Assembly (NCBI GenBank): GCA_964430755.1
Contig: CAYSFT010000030.1
Coordinates: 1 to 25,383 of the forward strand
Origin: Flemingiibacterium sp964430755
GTDB lineage: Bacteria; Bacillota; Clostridia; Oscillospirales; CAG-272
Reading direction: 5' to 3'
DNA: 25,383 bases
In this document: positions 7,898-14,274 of the stretch, in pieces
Layout of the letters: each line of letters opens with the position of its first letter
Position numbering within the stretch: the stretch's first letter is position 1
Made by a program: the position numbers and the translations under genes
The notes under the pieces: model-generated
Told to the model about the DNA's origin: nothing
The model's input: the letters and a program-made list of their open reading frames with translations, nothing else
Database searches by the model: none

Positions 7898-7926
7898 TTG
7901 ACAAACAACATTTGATATGGTATAAT
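7898..7926 (+). promoter_or_regulatory. Perfect consensus sigma-A promoter for tRNA-Tyr
   Basis: TTGACA (7898-7903) and TATAAT (7921-7926) are separated by exactly 17 bases, a full consensus match. The mature tRNA begins 36 bases downstream of the -10, leaving a short leader. This suggests strong constitutive transcription of the tRNA independent of the upstream protein genes. Confidence 0.9.
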
Positions 7927-7961
7927 ATTTAGCGTTGTGAGGAAAACTTGCAACGTAATAT

Positions 7962-8046
7962 GGGAGCGTTCCCGAGCGGCCAAAGGGGGCAGACTGTAAA
8001 TCTGTTGTCAGTGACTTCGGTGGTCCGAATCCACCCGCTCCCACCA
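7962..8046 (+). tRNA. tRNA-Tyr (anticodon GTA), CCA encoded
   Basis: An 85-base class II tRNA. The acceptor stem GGGAGCG (7962-7968) pairs with CGCTCCC (8036-8042), followed by discriminator A and an encoded CCA (8044-8046). The anticodon loop CTGTAAA (7994-8000) carries GTA at 7996-7998. The T stem GGTGG/CCACC (8019-8023, 8031-8035) encloses the loop TCCGAAT, and there is a long variable arm as expected for bacterial tRNA-Tyr. No duplicate of its 3' end, which would suggest an integration site, is seen in the window. Confidence 0.95.
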
Positions 8047-8047
8047 C

Positions 8048-8076
8048 AAAACGACTTGCGAAAGCAAGTCGTTTTT
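8048..8076 (+). terminator. Intrinsic terminator of tRNA-Tyr
   Basis: ACGACTTGC (8051-8059) and GCAAGTCGT (8064-8072) form a perfect 9-bp stem closed by a GAAA tetraloop and followed by a T5 run. It begins two bases after the CCA end. Confidence 0.92.
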
Positions 8077-8079
8077 CAG

Positions 8080-8250
8080 TTAAATCCGTCTCTGTAGGCG
8101 GAAGAAATCCACTCGGTGGATGAAATCTGCTAACGCAGATGAAATCGCCTGCGGCGAAGAAAAGACGGATTTAATTTCATCGAAGCCGTAAGGCTTTGAT
8201 TTCATCCAAACTTGTTGGATTTCTTCGTGAGTGAAACGAACGATTTCATT
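8080..8250. repeat. Mosaic element of nested mini-hairpins with a shared linker
   Basis: A non-coding 171-base block. Outer arms of its first half, 8080-8091 and 8163-8174, are perfect 12-bp inverted repeats (TTAAATCCGTCT). Between and after them lie six small hairpins: 8107-8121 (ATCCAC/GTGGAT), 8125-8140 (ATCTGC/GCAGAT), 8145-8157 (TCGCC/GGCGA), 8180-8199 (TCGAAGCC/GGCTTTGA), 8204-8220 (ATCCAA/TTGGAT) and 8224-8240 (TTCGT/ACGAA). The linker ATGAAATC separates hairpins in the first half (8120, 8139) and appears as its complement GATTTCAT in the second (8198, 8242). GAAGAAATCC at 8101-8110 also has its exact complement at 8217-8226. From memory, modules of this kind are dispersed in gut Clostridia genomes. 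Confidence 0.8.
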
Positions 8251-8262
8251 ATAGCAACATAC

Positions 8263-8290
8263 AAAAAAGCGGCATCTATTAAGATACCGC
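8263..8290 (-). terminator. Terminator of the 132-residue membrane protein gene
   Basis: On the reverse strand GCGGTATCT pairs with AGATGCCGC over nine pairs, one of them a G-U, with a TAAT loop and then T6. On the forward strand the same position would be a C-A mismatch, so the reverse direction is the better fit. It lies about 20 bases after the stop at 8311. A T7 run at 8294-8300 may allow weaker forward use. Confidence 0.8.
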
Positions 8291-8310
8291 TCATTTTTTT
8301 GCTTACAAGC

Positions 8311-8709
8311 TCAATTTGCACGCTTTACGAAGCACGCGGAGCTTGTAAGAGTTAATGCGAAGAAGAAAACGAGTAACCCAACGAGCACTGCGCTGAGTAC
8401 ACTTGTTGCAACGATACCGACTGCAAGCAGTACCGAAGAAAAGAGAACAGTTCCCAGTATACCGCCGAGCAAAGCGCGCAGTGCCGAAGCACCACAGGAT
8501 GACTGCTCATTTCTTCTTGATACGACGCTTGCAACAAGAAGTCCGCCAAGGTATACGATCGCAATGCCGAAGGTAACCCAAAGGAAGACAGGAGCGAGCG
8601 TTATAACTCCCGCAATCTGCAAAAAGGCTGTAACTATTCCGATGATTGCACTGGCGATCAGCGCGACAACGGAACAGCACGGTCTGCAGCTTATATTTGT
8701 AAGTCCCAT
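8311..8709 (-). CDS. Small polytopic membrane protein, unknown function
   Basis: A 132-residue protein with four hydrophobic segments and almost no soluble part, so an integral membrane protein. The N-terminus MGLTNISCRPCC carries three closely spaced cysteines before the first span; more polar loops (RRNEQSSCG and CFVKRAN at the end) contain further cysteines. The start at 8709 is chosen for the GGGAGGTG ribosome binding site 6 bases upstream; a longer frame to 8748 has no such site. It has its own terminator and is separated by 71 bases from the stop of the upstream lysozyme gene, so it may be read with it or alone. I do not recognise the family, although very similar small membrane proteins seem common in clostridia. 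Confidence 0.75.
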   Translation of the reverse strand: MGLTNISCRPCCSVVALIASAIIGIVTAFLQIAGVITLAPVFLWVTFGIAIVYLGGLLVASVVSRRNEQSSCGASALRALLGGILGTVLFSSVLLAVGIVATSVLSAVLVGLLVFFFALTLTSSACFVKRAN

Positions 8710-8780
8710 GTTTTTCACCTCCCATGTTAGCATATGACAGCTTGACATAAGAGGTGAATAAAATGTAGAATAATGTTGAT

Positions 8781-9677
8781 TTACTTGAGCATACCTTCAT
8801 AGAGCTTACGGAAGAGATCCGTGTTCCATCGGTATGCTGCGAGATATTCTGTTTCTTCGTTTGTCAGCGCGCAGTGGTAGCGTATAAGCGGTACTGTTTT
8901 TTCGTAAGCCGGATTCTTTATCGGGTTGAGATTTCGCGCAACCAATTTGTCGGCGAGACGTGTCAGAATATCTCCTCCGGTCGGATACTTTTCAATATAG
9001 TCGAACGTCTGATCTTCAAGTGTCGTCTTTGACTTTATAACAAGCCTTGCAAGCGGTGCGTAACCGAAATTCAGGTCGAAGTTGCCGGCAACACCGGGGA
9101 GCTGACCTGTACTTGTGTATTGATGTATTGCAAGCTTGTCACCTGCATCACTCGGACGTTTCACGGAACCGTTCTGAAGATAATGTGCCTGCCAGATGGG
9201 GTACGGAATCTTATCAATGTTTATATAGTTTCTGATATGGTCGGTGTTTGTATAATGACACGCCTTGAAGCCTGCTTCCTCAACTCGATGACAGAATATA
9301 TTAACGAGCGAGGCAAGACCGTTTTTACTTAATCCCTGAAGCCATTTGTTATTGTAATTCTCGGCATCGCAGGCGAGGTAAAGCGAGATCTTGCTTTGAT
9401 ACGGCTTAACCGTATTTATAAAGAAATCGGCTTCGCGGTAGGTCTCCTCAAGCGTTGACGCTGTGAAAAAGTGATATGCGCCTACCGGTATACCTTCCTT
9501 GTAAAAGCTATCTACGTTCCTTTCAAATTTAGAATCCTTGAACATATAGAGACCTTTTGAATATAGCGAGTGTCCTTGCGTTGCTTTGACCATTGCAAAG
9601 CGTACACCTGCGATTTTTGCGGCGGTGTGATTTATTAAACCGTTGTTTGTTGAAACATCAATTCCGAAAAGCGGCAT
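8781..9677 (-). CDS. GH25 lysozyme (phage endolysin-like)
   Basis: A 298-residue glycosyl hydrolase family 25 muramidase, which cuts the beta-1,4 bond between MurNAc and GlcNAc in peptidoglycan. Residues 1-205 cover the GH25 barrel: D7 in FGIDVS, the VKATQG strand, PVGAYHFF, the catalytic D104-x-E106 in ACDAENY, and WQAHY/IHQYTS near the end of the barrel. The last 90 residues are an unassigned helical tail without recognisable LysM, SH3 or choline-binding repeats. There is no signal peptide, as in endolysins that need a holin or lysis for release. The start has a perfect AGGAGG. It follows the TM/coiled-coil gene by 21 bases, an arrangement typical of phage lysis cassettes, but no other phage genes are present. 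Confidence 0.9.
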   Translation of the reverse strand: MPLFGIDVSTNNGLINHTAAKIAGVRFAMVKATQGHSLYSKGLYMFKDSKFERNVDSFYKEGIPVGAYHFFTASTLEETYREADFFINTVKPYQSKISLYLACDAENYNNKWLQGLSKNGLASLVNIFCHRVEEAGFKACHYTNTDHIRNYINIDKIPYPIWQAHYLQNGSVKRPSDAGDKLAIHQYTSTGQLPGVAGNFDLNFGYAPLARLVIKSKTTLEDQTFDYIEKYPTGGDILTRLADKLVARNLNPIKNPAYEKTVPLIRYHCALTNEETEYLAAYRWNTDLFRKLYEGMLK

Positions 9678-9698
9678 GATAATTCCTCCTTGATATTA

Positions 9699-10016
9699 TT
9701 AGCTTGCATGAAGATATTCTGCGGATTTTTCGCGCATGAAGTGCTCAAGCTTATCTGCGGCGGCACGGTATTCGACAAGCTCGGTCTGACAGGCTTCCTC
9801 GCTTGTTATTGCACGTATGGCAAGTGTATTTGCCTCGGCAAGCTTTCCCGATGCGTGAATAAGGTCACCGAGTGCGATATTTTCGTCAACACGGTCATTT
9901 TCCCGTCTTTCAAGCATTCTCTCGAGCTTATCAATACGCCTTAGTATCAATCCGCTGATTATTGATGACGCGCCGATGACACTGCACACGAACGTGATTA
10001 TTTCACCGATTCCCAC
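9699..10016 (-). CDS. Membrane/coiled-coil protein, holin-like position, GTG start
   Basis: A 105-residue protein with one N-terminal hydrophobic segment (about residues 5-24) followed by a long charged helix with heptad character (RRIDKLERMLERREND) and a helical C-terminal half. The GTG at 10016 is the only start that keeps the membrane segment and has GGAGGTG 7 bases upstream; no in-frame ATG is available nearby. Its position immediately before a GH25 lysozyme suggests a lysis-associated membrane protein (holin, holin helper or spanin-like), but a one-span protein with a long cytosolic helix also resembles phage structural or haemolysin XhlA-like proteins. XhlA-type proteins have the opposite order (coiled coil, then C-terminal span), so the match is imperfect. 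Function is inferred only from context. Confidence 0.75.
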   Translation of the reverse strand: MGIGEIITFVCSVIGASSIISGLILRRIDKLERMLERRENDRVDENIALGDLIHASGKLAEANTLAIRAITSEEACQTELVEYRAAADKLEHFMREKSAEYLHAS

Positions 10017-10109
10017 GTTTTCACCTCCAGTATATGTTTTTCTTTATTTTACAGTCACTATATCGCCGCCGCACGTTAATTGGTGTTACTGCATATCAGG
10101 GATTTTTAC

Positions 10110-10150
10110 AAAAATAAAAAGGCGAACCTGTACATGAAATACAGATTCGC
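10110..10150 (-). terminator. Terminator of the ABC transporter gene
   Basis: On the reverse strand GCGAATCTGTA pairs with TACAGGTTCGC over 11 pairs including one G-U, with a 7-base loop, followed by a T-rich tail (complement of 10110-10121). The forward-strand version would contain an A-C mismatch at that position, so the reverse direction fits the stop codon at 10176. Confidence 0.85.
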
Positions 10151-10175
10151 ACAATAGTGTAAATTTTGTAAGGAT

Positions 10176-12812
10176 TTATTCGGTTCTCAGCGCAATTACC
10201 GGGTCTTTCTTAGCCGCAACGCGTGCAGGGATAAGTCCTGCTATATATGTGAGCAGCATACTGATAATCACAAGTGCAACTGCTCCGACAACGGGAAGTC
10301 TTGAAACATTTGCAATATCGGTTATACTTTCTATGATAATATTTATCGGGATCGAAAGCAGGAGCGTTACGCCGATTCCGAGCATACCTGCCGTGAAGCC
10401 GACAATAAGCGTTTCAGCATTGAACACACGTGCAACGTCACGCTTGGACGCACCGACAGCACGGAGAATACCGATTTCCTTGGTGCGCTCGAGAACAGAG
10501 ATATAAGTTATAATACCGATCATTATTGACGAAACGACGAGTGAAATTGAAACAAAGGCGATGAGAACATAGCTTATTGCGTTTATAATTGTTGTCACAG
10601 AGGAGAGCATGATTCCGATATAGTCAGTGTAATTGATCTGGTCTGCCTCATCGTGAGCGGCATTATATTCGTTTATCTTGTCAGAGATAAGTTCCTTTGA
10701 ATCGAAATCCTTGGGATAAATCATAATAGTTGAGGGAGTGTCAAGGCTTGATACGCCGAGCAGAGCGAGGTTGCCGTCGTATGTGGCTTCGGTTGACGGC
10801 ATCGGATACTGCTGCATGAGCGCTTCAATAATCTGCTCATCCGTCATGCCTGTGCTCCTAAGCTGGGCAATAGCTCCGGCGGCGTATGCTTGTTCTTCCT
10901 CGGAAAGAGTTAAGATATAAGCCTCAACATCTTCCATCGTGGGCTGCTGTTTATCGTCTTCAGTCGGGAAGTTGATACCTGTGAAAACGTCCGTTTCGGG
11001 ATTATCAAGCTGCGCTTTAACTATCTCGGAGTCGTTGTTTTCGTTAATAAGATGCTCCATGAGAGAGGGAAGATAACCAACAAAGCCCGATGCGCTTGTT
11101 GCGGTTGCCTGATCGTTCGGACGGATTATGCCGACGACCTTTAATTTGTGTTCTTCATCGCCGTCCAAAAGCGCTTTGATCTCGTCACTGGAGCGCTCAA
11201 CCCATGTTTCGCCGTCCTTTTTGTATTTCGCAGAGCTTGGGAGCAGGTAATATTCAAGCGCGAGCAGTTCATCGTATTCATAGGTTACCGCTTCATCCTG
11301 CTTGAATTCGCCCTTCATGATGTCAAGCATCATACCGTCGAGCGTGGACTGATCCTTGATTCCGAGCGCGAAAAGTGCCATATCGGCGATTTCGTTATTT
11401 TTGGTGACAATAAGGACGATCTCGTTCCAATTTTCAGGCATACGTCCGGCGATAACATCGTACTGATTATTGAGAAGCTCCTCGTTATCAATAAGCTCAT
11501 CCCAGATTTTGAGACCTGCATTTCCGCCCATGGAGGTCATCATGCCGGACATTTCGTCAAGCTGTGCAAGTCCTGCGGAGGTCATAACCGTATTCGGCTC
11601 AACCTGAACGAGCGTTTCGCCATTACCGTAGTCAGCAAGGGAATACACATTAAGCGGAGTTGAATAACCATACTTGATATCGCTTACAAGCTCGTCAAAA
11701 CCGTTTGCTTCGTCGTCAAGGTAATTCTTGAAGGACGCGAGGTCGTTTTCCTTGATCTCGTTGCCCATTGCCGCGAGCATATCTCCCATGACGTCGCTTG
11801 AATATATGCGGTCAAGCGCACGCTCGGAGTCGGAGGTGTGCTGTCCCATAAAGCTTTCCATCATGGATGTCATGTCAACGGTCTGCGATTCGATCATAAT
11901 GGGATAACTTGAAAGGGTGTTTTCTTCAACATCGTTGATATAAAGCGTTATACCGTTTGAAATCGAAAGAATCAAGGCGATACCGATGATACCGATAGAG
12001 CCTGCGAAGGCGGTCAGAAGTGTACGTCCTTTTTTGGTCATGAGGTTATTGAGCGAAAGGCTCAATGCTGTGAAAAAGGACATGGATTTTGTTTTGTCGC
12101 GCTTTTTAGATTTTTTTGCATCTTTATTTTCCGAGGTGTAAGGCTTGGAATCGGAAACGACCTTGCCGTCGAGCAGCTTTATGATACGTGTTGAATAGGT
12201 TTCGGCGATGTCAGGGTTATGCGTTACCATGATTATTAGCTTTTTCTCGGATATCTTTTTGAGAATTTCCATAACCTGAACGCTCGTTTCAGAGTCAAGC
12301 GCACCTGTTGGCTCATCGGCTAAAAGTATGTCGGGATCGTTTACAAGTGCGCGCGCGATTGCAACACGCTGCATCTGACCGCCCGACATCTGATTCGGCT
12401 TTTTATTAAGCTGGTCACCAAGTCCAACCGATTCGAGAGCCTCTTTTGCACGGCGGTGACGTTCCTCACGTGAAACGCCCGAAAGCGTCAGCGCGAGCTC
12501 AACATTTGCAAGAACCGTCTGATGGGGAATCAGGTTATAGCTTTGAAAAACGAAACCGATTTTGTGGTTTCGGTATGCATCCCAATCGGCATCCTTAAAG
12601 TCCTTTGTTGACTTGCCGCCAATCACGAGATCGCCTGTTGTATATCCGTCAAGACCTCCGATGATGTTAAGTAGCGTAGTTTTGCCGCATCCCGAGGGAC
12701 CGAGAATGGACACAAACTCATTTTCACGGAAATCGAGTGATACACCGCGAAGTGCAGCGACTGTGTTATCGCCGCAGGGATAATCTTTTGTGATGCTTTT
12801 CAGCTGAAGCAT
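10176..12812 (-). CDS. MacB-like ABC transporter, ATPase and FtsX permease in one chain
   Basis: An 878-residue fusion. The N-terminal ATPase (1-230) has Walker A G38-PSGCGK-T, Q90 in FVFQSYN, signature S143-GGQ, Walker B ending D166-E167 in LLADEPTG, and H198. A charged linker leads to a first membrane span (about 262-285), a large extracytoplasmic domain of about 450 residues, and three C-terminal spans with the FtsX/MacB permease sequence VLERTKEIGILRAVGAS. Such type VII transporters act as mechanotransmitters rather than classical channels and often serve peptide resistance, lipoprotein or toxin handling. The protein is longer than E. coli MacB (648 residues) because of the outer domain. 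AGGAG lies an unusually long 15 bases before the ATG, with no alternative in-frame start, so initiation may be weak. It is monocistronic, with its own terminator and a palindromic promoter region. Confidence 0.92.
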   Translation of the reverse strand: MLQLKSITKDYPCGDNTVAALRGVSLDFRENEFVSILGPSGCGKTTLLNIIGGLDGYTTGDLVIGGKSTKDFKDADWDAYRNHKIGFVFQSYNLIPHQTVLANVELALTLSGVSREERHRRAKEALESVGLGDQLNKKPNQMSGGQMQRVAIARALVNDPDILLADEPTGALDSETSVQVMEILKKISEKKLIIMVTHNPDIAETYSTRIIKLLDGKVVSDSKPYTSENKDAKKSKKRDKTKSMSFFTALSLSLNNLMTKKGRTLLTAFAGSIGIIGIALILSISNGITLYINDVEENTLSSYPIMIESQTVDMTSMMESFMGQHTSDSERALDRIYSSDVMGDMLAAMGNEIKENDLASFKNYLDDEANGFDELVSDIKYGYSTPLNVYSLADYGNGETLVQVEPNTVMTSAGLAQLDEMSGMMTSMGGNAGLKIWDELIDNEELLNNQYDVIAGRMPENWNEIVLIVTKNNEIADMALFALGIKDQSTLDGMMLDIMKGEFKQDEAVTYEYDELLALEYYLLPSSAKYKKDGETWVERSSDEIKALLDGDEEHKLKVVGIIRPNDQATATSASGFVGYLPSLMEHLINENNDSEIVKAQLDNPETDVFTGINFPTEDDKQQPTMEDVEAYILTLSEEEQAYAAGAIAQLRSTGMTDEQIIEALMQQYPMPSTEATYDGNLALLGVSSLDTPSTIMIYPKDFDSKELISDKINEYNAAHDEADQINYTDYIGIMLSSVTTIINAISYVLIAFVSISLVVSSIMIGIITYISVLERTKEIGILRAVGASKRDVARVFNAETLIVGFTAGMLGIGVTLLLSIPINIIIESITDIANVSRLPVVGAVALVIISMLLTYIAGLIPARVAAKKDPVIALRTE

Positions 12813-12853
12813 ATTATTGTTTATGCGCTCCTTTATTTTTAAATACTTGATGA

Positions 12854-12886
12854 TTTTAACACGCGAATGTTAAGGATGTGTTAAAA
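12854..12886. promoter_or_regulatory. Palindromic operator-like site over the ABC transporter promoter
   Basis: TTTTAACAC (12854-12862) and GTGTTAAAA (12878-12886) are perfect 9-bp inverted arms with a 15-base spacer, and a further TGTTAA lies inside the spacer at 12869-12874. On the reverse strand the left arm reads TGTTAAAAT, an extended -10 element (TGnTAAAAT) for the gene starting at 12812. A regulator bound here would cover the promoter. There is no T run after it that would make it a terminator for the upstream gene. Confidence 0.45.
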
Positions 12887-12956
12887 AGAGGCGTCTACAA
12901 GATAATGTTTACAATTATTAGATTGAAAATTCACAGAAATAGAGGACTCGTACAGC

Positions 12957-13319
12957 TTAAGGCGATATTTTTACTCGTTTCATAAGCAAATTATTGCTCC
13001 AATAATGTTTTTCGTGACGCAGGAGAGTACCGTTAGCGGTGATTTTCAGTTCTACTATATTGTCTTCATTTTTACTGCATCTGAATTCTGCTTGCCAAGG
13101 GGTATATCTGTAACGCTTACGCCGATCGGTGCTTGCTTCGTATGCATTCTCTGCTTCATAAAATAAACGCTCGCGTACGGATTTTTCAAAGGCTCTGGCG
13201 GCATCTTTGTAAAAACGCTCGGCACGCTCTGAAATGTTACAGGGTAGGGTGACTGCCAGAATTAATATAGCAGTTTTATCGGATGAATAAAAAGGCAGCT
13301 TTTTTTCGTTTGTTGACAT
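12957..13319 (-). CDS. Unknown 120-residue protein
   Basis: Not recognised with confidence. The protein has a short hydrophobic strand near residue 17-25 that is too short for a confident membrane segment, a central helix rich in Ala/Glu/Arg (ERAERFYKDAARAFEKSV), and a C-terminal beta-rich part (TPWQAEFRCSK, IVELKITANG, LLRHEKHYW). This layout, one helix packed on sheets, is reminiscent of DUF3298-type domains but the evidence is thin. The start at 13319 has GAGG 6 bases upstream. It lies in the same direction as the genes on both sides but is isolated from them: the upstream operon ends in a terminator at 13372-13410, and the ABC transporter has its own promoter. Confidence 0.65.
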   Translation of the reverse strand: MSTNEKKLPFYSSDKTAILILAVTLPCNISERAERFYKDAARAFEKSVRERLFYEAENAYEASTDRRKRYRYTPWQAEFRCSKNEDNIVELKITANGTLLRHEKHYWSNNLLMKRVKISP

Positions 13320-13371
13320 TGTAACCTCGCTGGAGTTTTTTATTAAAAGTATATGCCGGGGTTTTAAAAAA

Positions 13372-13410
13372 TTGCAAAAATAAAAGGTCAGAAGCTAATC
13401 TTCCAACCTT
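13372..13410 (-). terminator. Terminator of the tagA-thyX-spoU-patatin operon
   Basis: On the reverse strand AAGGTTGGAAG pairs with CTTCTGACCTT over 11 pairs, two of them G-U, around an ATTAG loop, followed by a T-rich tail. On the forward strand those two pairs become A-C mismatches, so the reverse direction is clear. It starts 6 bases after the stop of the patatin gene. Confidence 0.85.
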
Positions 13411-13416
13411 AAAAAT

Positions 13417-14253
13417 TCATATATTTAAGAATTTTTCGATACCGCTTGCTTTTGCGTCGTTATAGCCCATTTCATAAAGCGGCATCAATTTTGATTTGTC
13501 TTTTTCGATTCTTCCGAATCCTGCCGGAGCTGACGGACGAATAATTAGTGCACGTCCTTCTTTTTCGGCGTTTTCGAGATATGCAACAGAGTCGTTGTAT
13601 GTTTCATGACGCTCGGCGTTGGCTTTCACAAATTCGGGATATTTTCCGTAACGCAGCTTCAGCGCTTTTATGCTCGACGAAGGCTTTTTTACATATCCTG
13701 CCGGCTGAGTCAAAACTGCGACTGCACGGTCGTTTTCGCTGAGTGCCTTTTTTATCGGAATTGAATCAGAACAGCCGCCGTCAAGAAATTTACCCCTCGG
13801 AGTTTTAACGATTCGGCTGAGCAAGGGAAGTGAGCTTGAAGCACGGACGTACATCATGTCATCGATAGCATCGTTTATCGGGATATATTCCGCTTTTCCT
13901 GTTTCGACGTTTGAGCAGACGGCGATAAGCTTCATTCCGCTGTTATTAAAAGCATCGTAATCGAAGCTGTCGTATTTTGCGGGGATGGTTTCATATATAA
14001 ACTTCGCGCCGAAAAAATCGCCCGTAAGCAAAAGGCTTTGAAAACTGCAGTAGCGCCAGTCGTTGATGTAACTCGTTCCAACACGAACCGCACGTCCGCG
14101 CTGATTTGAAACATAGCTCATGCCGTGTCCGGCACCGGCAGAAACCGCGTATATCTTCGGAAATTTTATTCCCATATCCATAAAATAATCGAGTACGCCG
14201 CAGGTGTATATACCGCGCATACCTCCGCCTTCAAGAACAAGAGAAGTTATCAT
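13417..14253 (-). CDS. Patatin-like phospholipase (YjjU/RssA type)
   Basis: A 278-residue serine hydrolase of the patatin family, expected to act on phospholipids or related esters. The oxyanion-hole motif G9-GGMRG14 is at the N-terminus, the nucleophile is S38 in AVSAG, and the catalytic aspartate is D158 in the LDGGCSD segment, giving the Ser-Asp dyad. The usual GxSxG motif has its first Gly replaced by Ala (A36); relatives of YjjU tolerate variation here, so activity is not excluded. There is no signal peptide. The start has AAAGG 8 bases upstream and lies 21 bases after the SpoU-type gene. It is the last gene of its operon, directly before the terminator. Confidence 0.88.
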   Translation of the reverse strand: MITSLVLEGGGMRGIYTCGVLDYFMDMGIKFPKIYAVSAGAGHGMSYVSNQRGRAVRVGTSYINDWRYCSFQSLLLTGDFFGAKFIYETIPAKYDSFDYDAFNNSGMKLIAVCSNVETGKAEYIPINDAIDDMMYVRASSSLPLLSRIVKTPRGKFLDGGCSDSIPIKKALSENDRAVAVLTQPAGYVKKPSSSIKALKLRYGKYPEFVKANAERHETYNDSVAYLENAEKEGRALIIRPSAPAGFGRIEKDKSKLMPLYEMGYNDAKASGIEKFLNI

Positions 14254-14274
14254 TTGTTTTGCCTTTCCGTTTTT

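Noticed and set aside
8080..8250. Possible CRISPR array or riboswitch
   Set aside because: Repeat units are linkers of eight bases with palindromic inserts, not repeats with unique spacers, and no downstream gene in the same direction starts after it.
11148..11663. A forward frame of 171 codons opposite the ABC transporter
   Set aside because: It mirrors the outer domain coding sequence and lacks a plausible start region.
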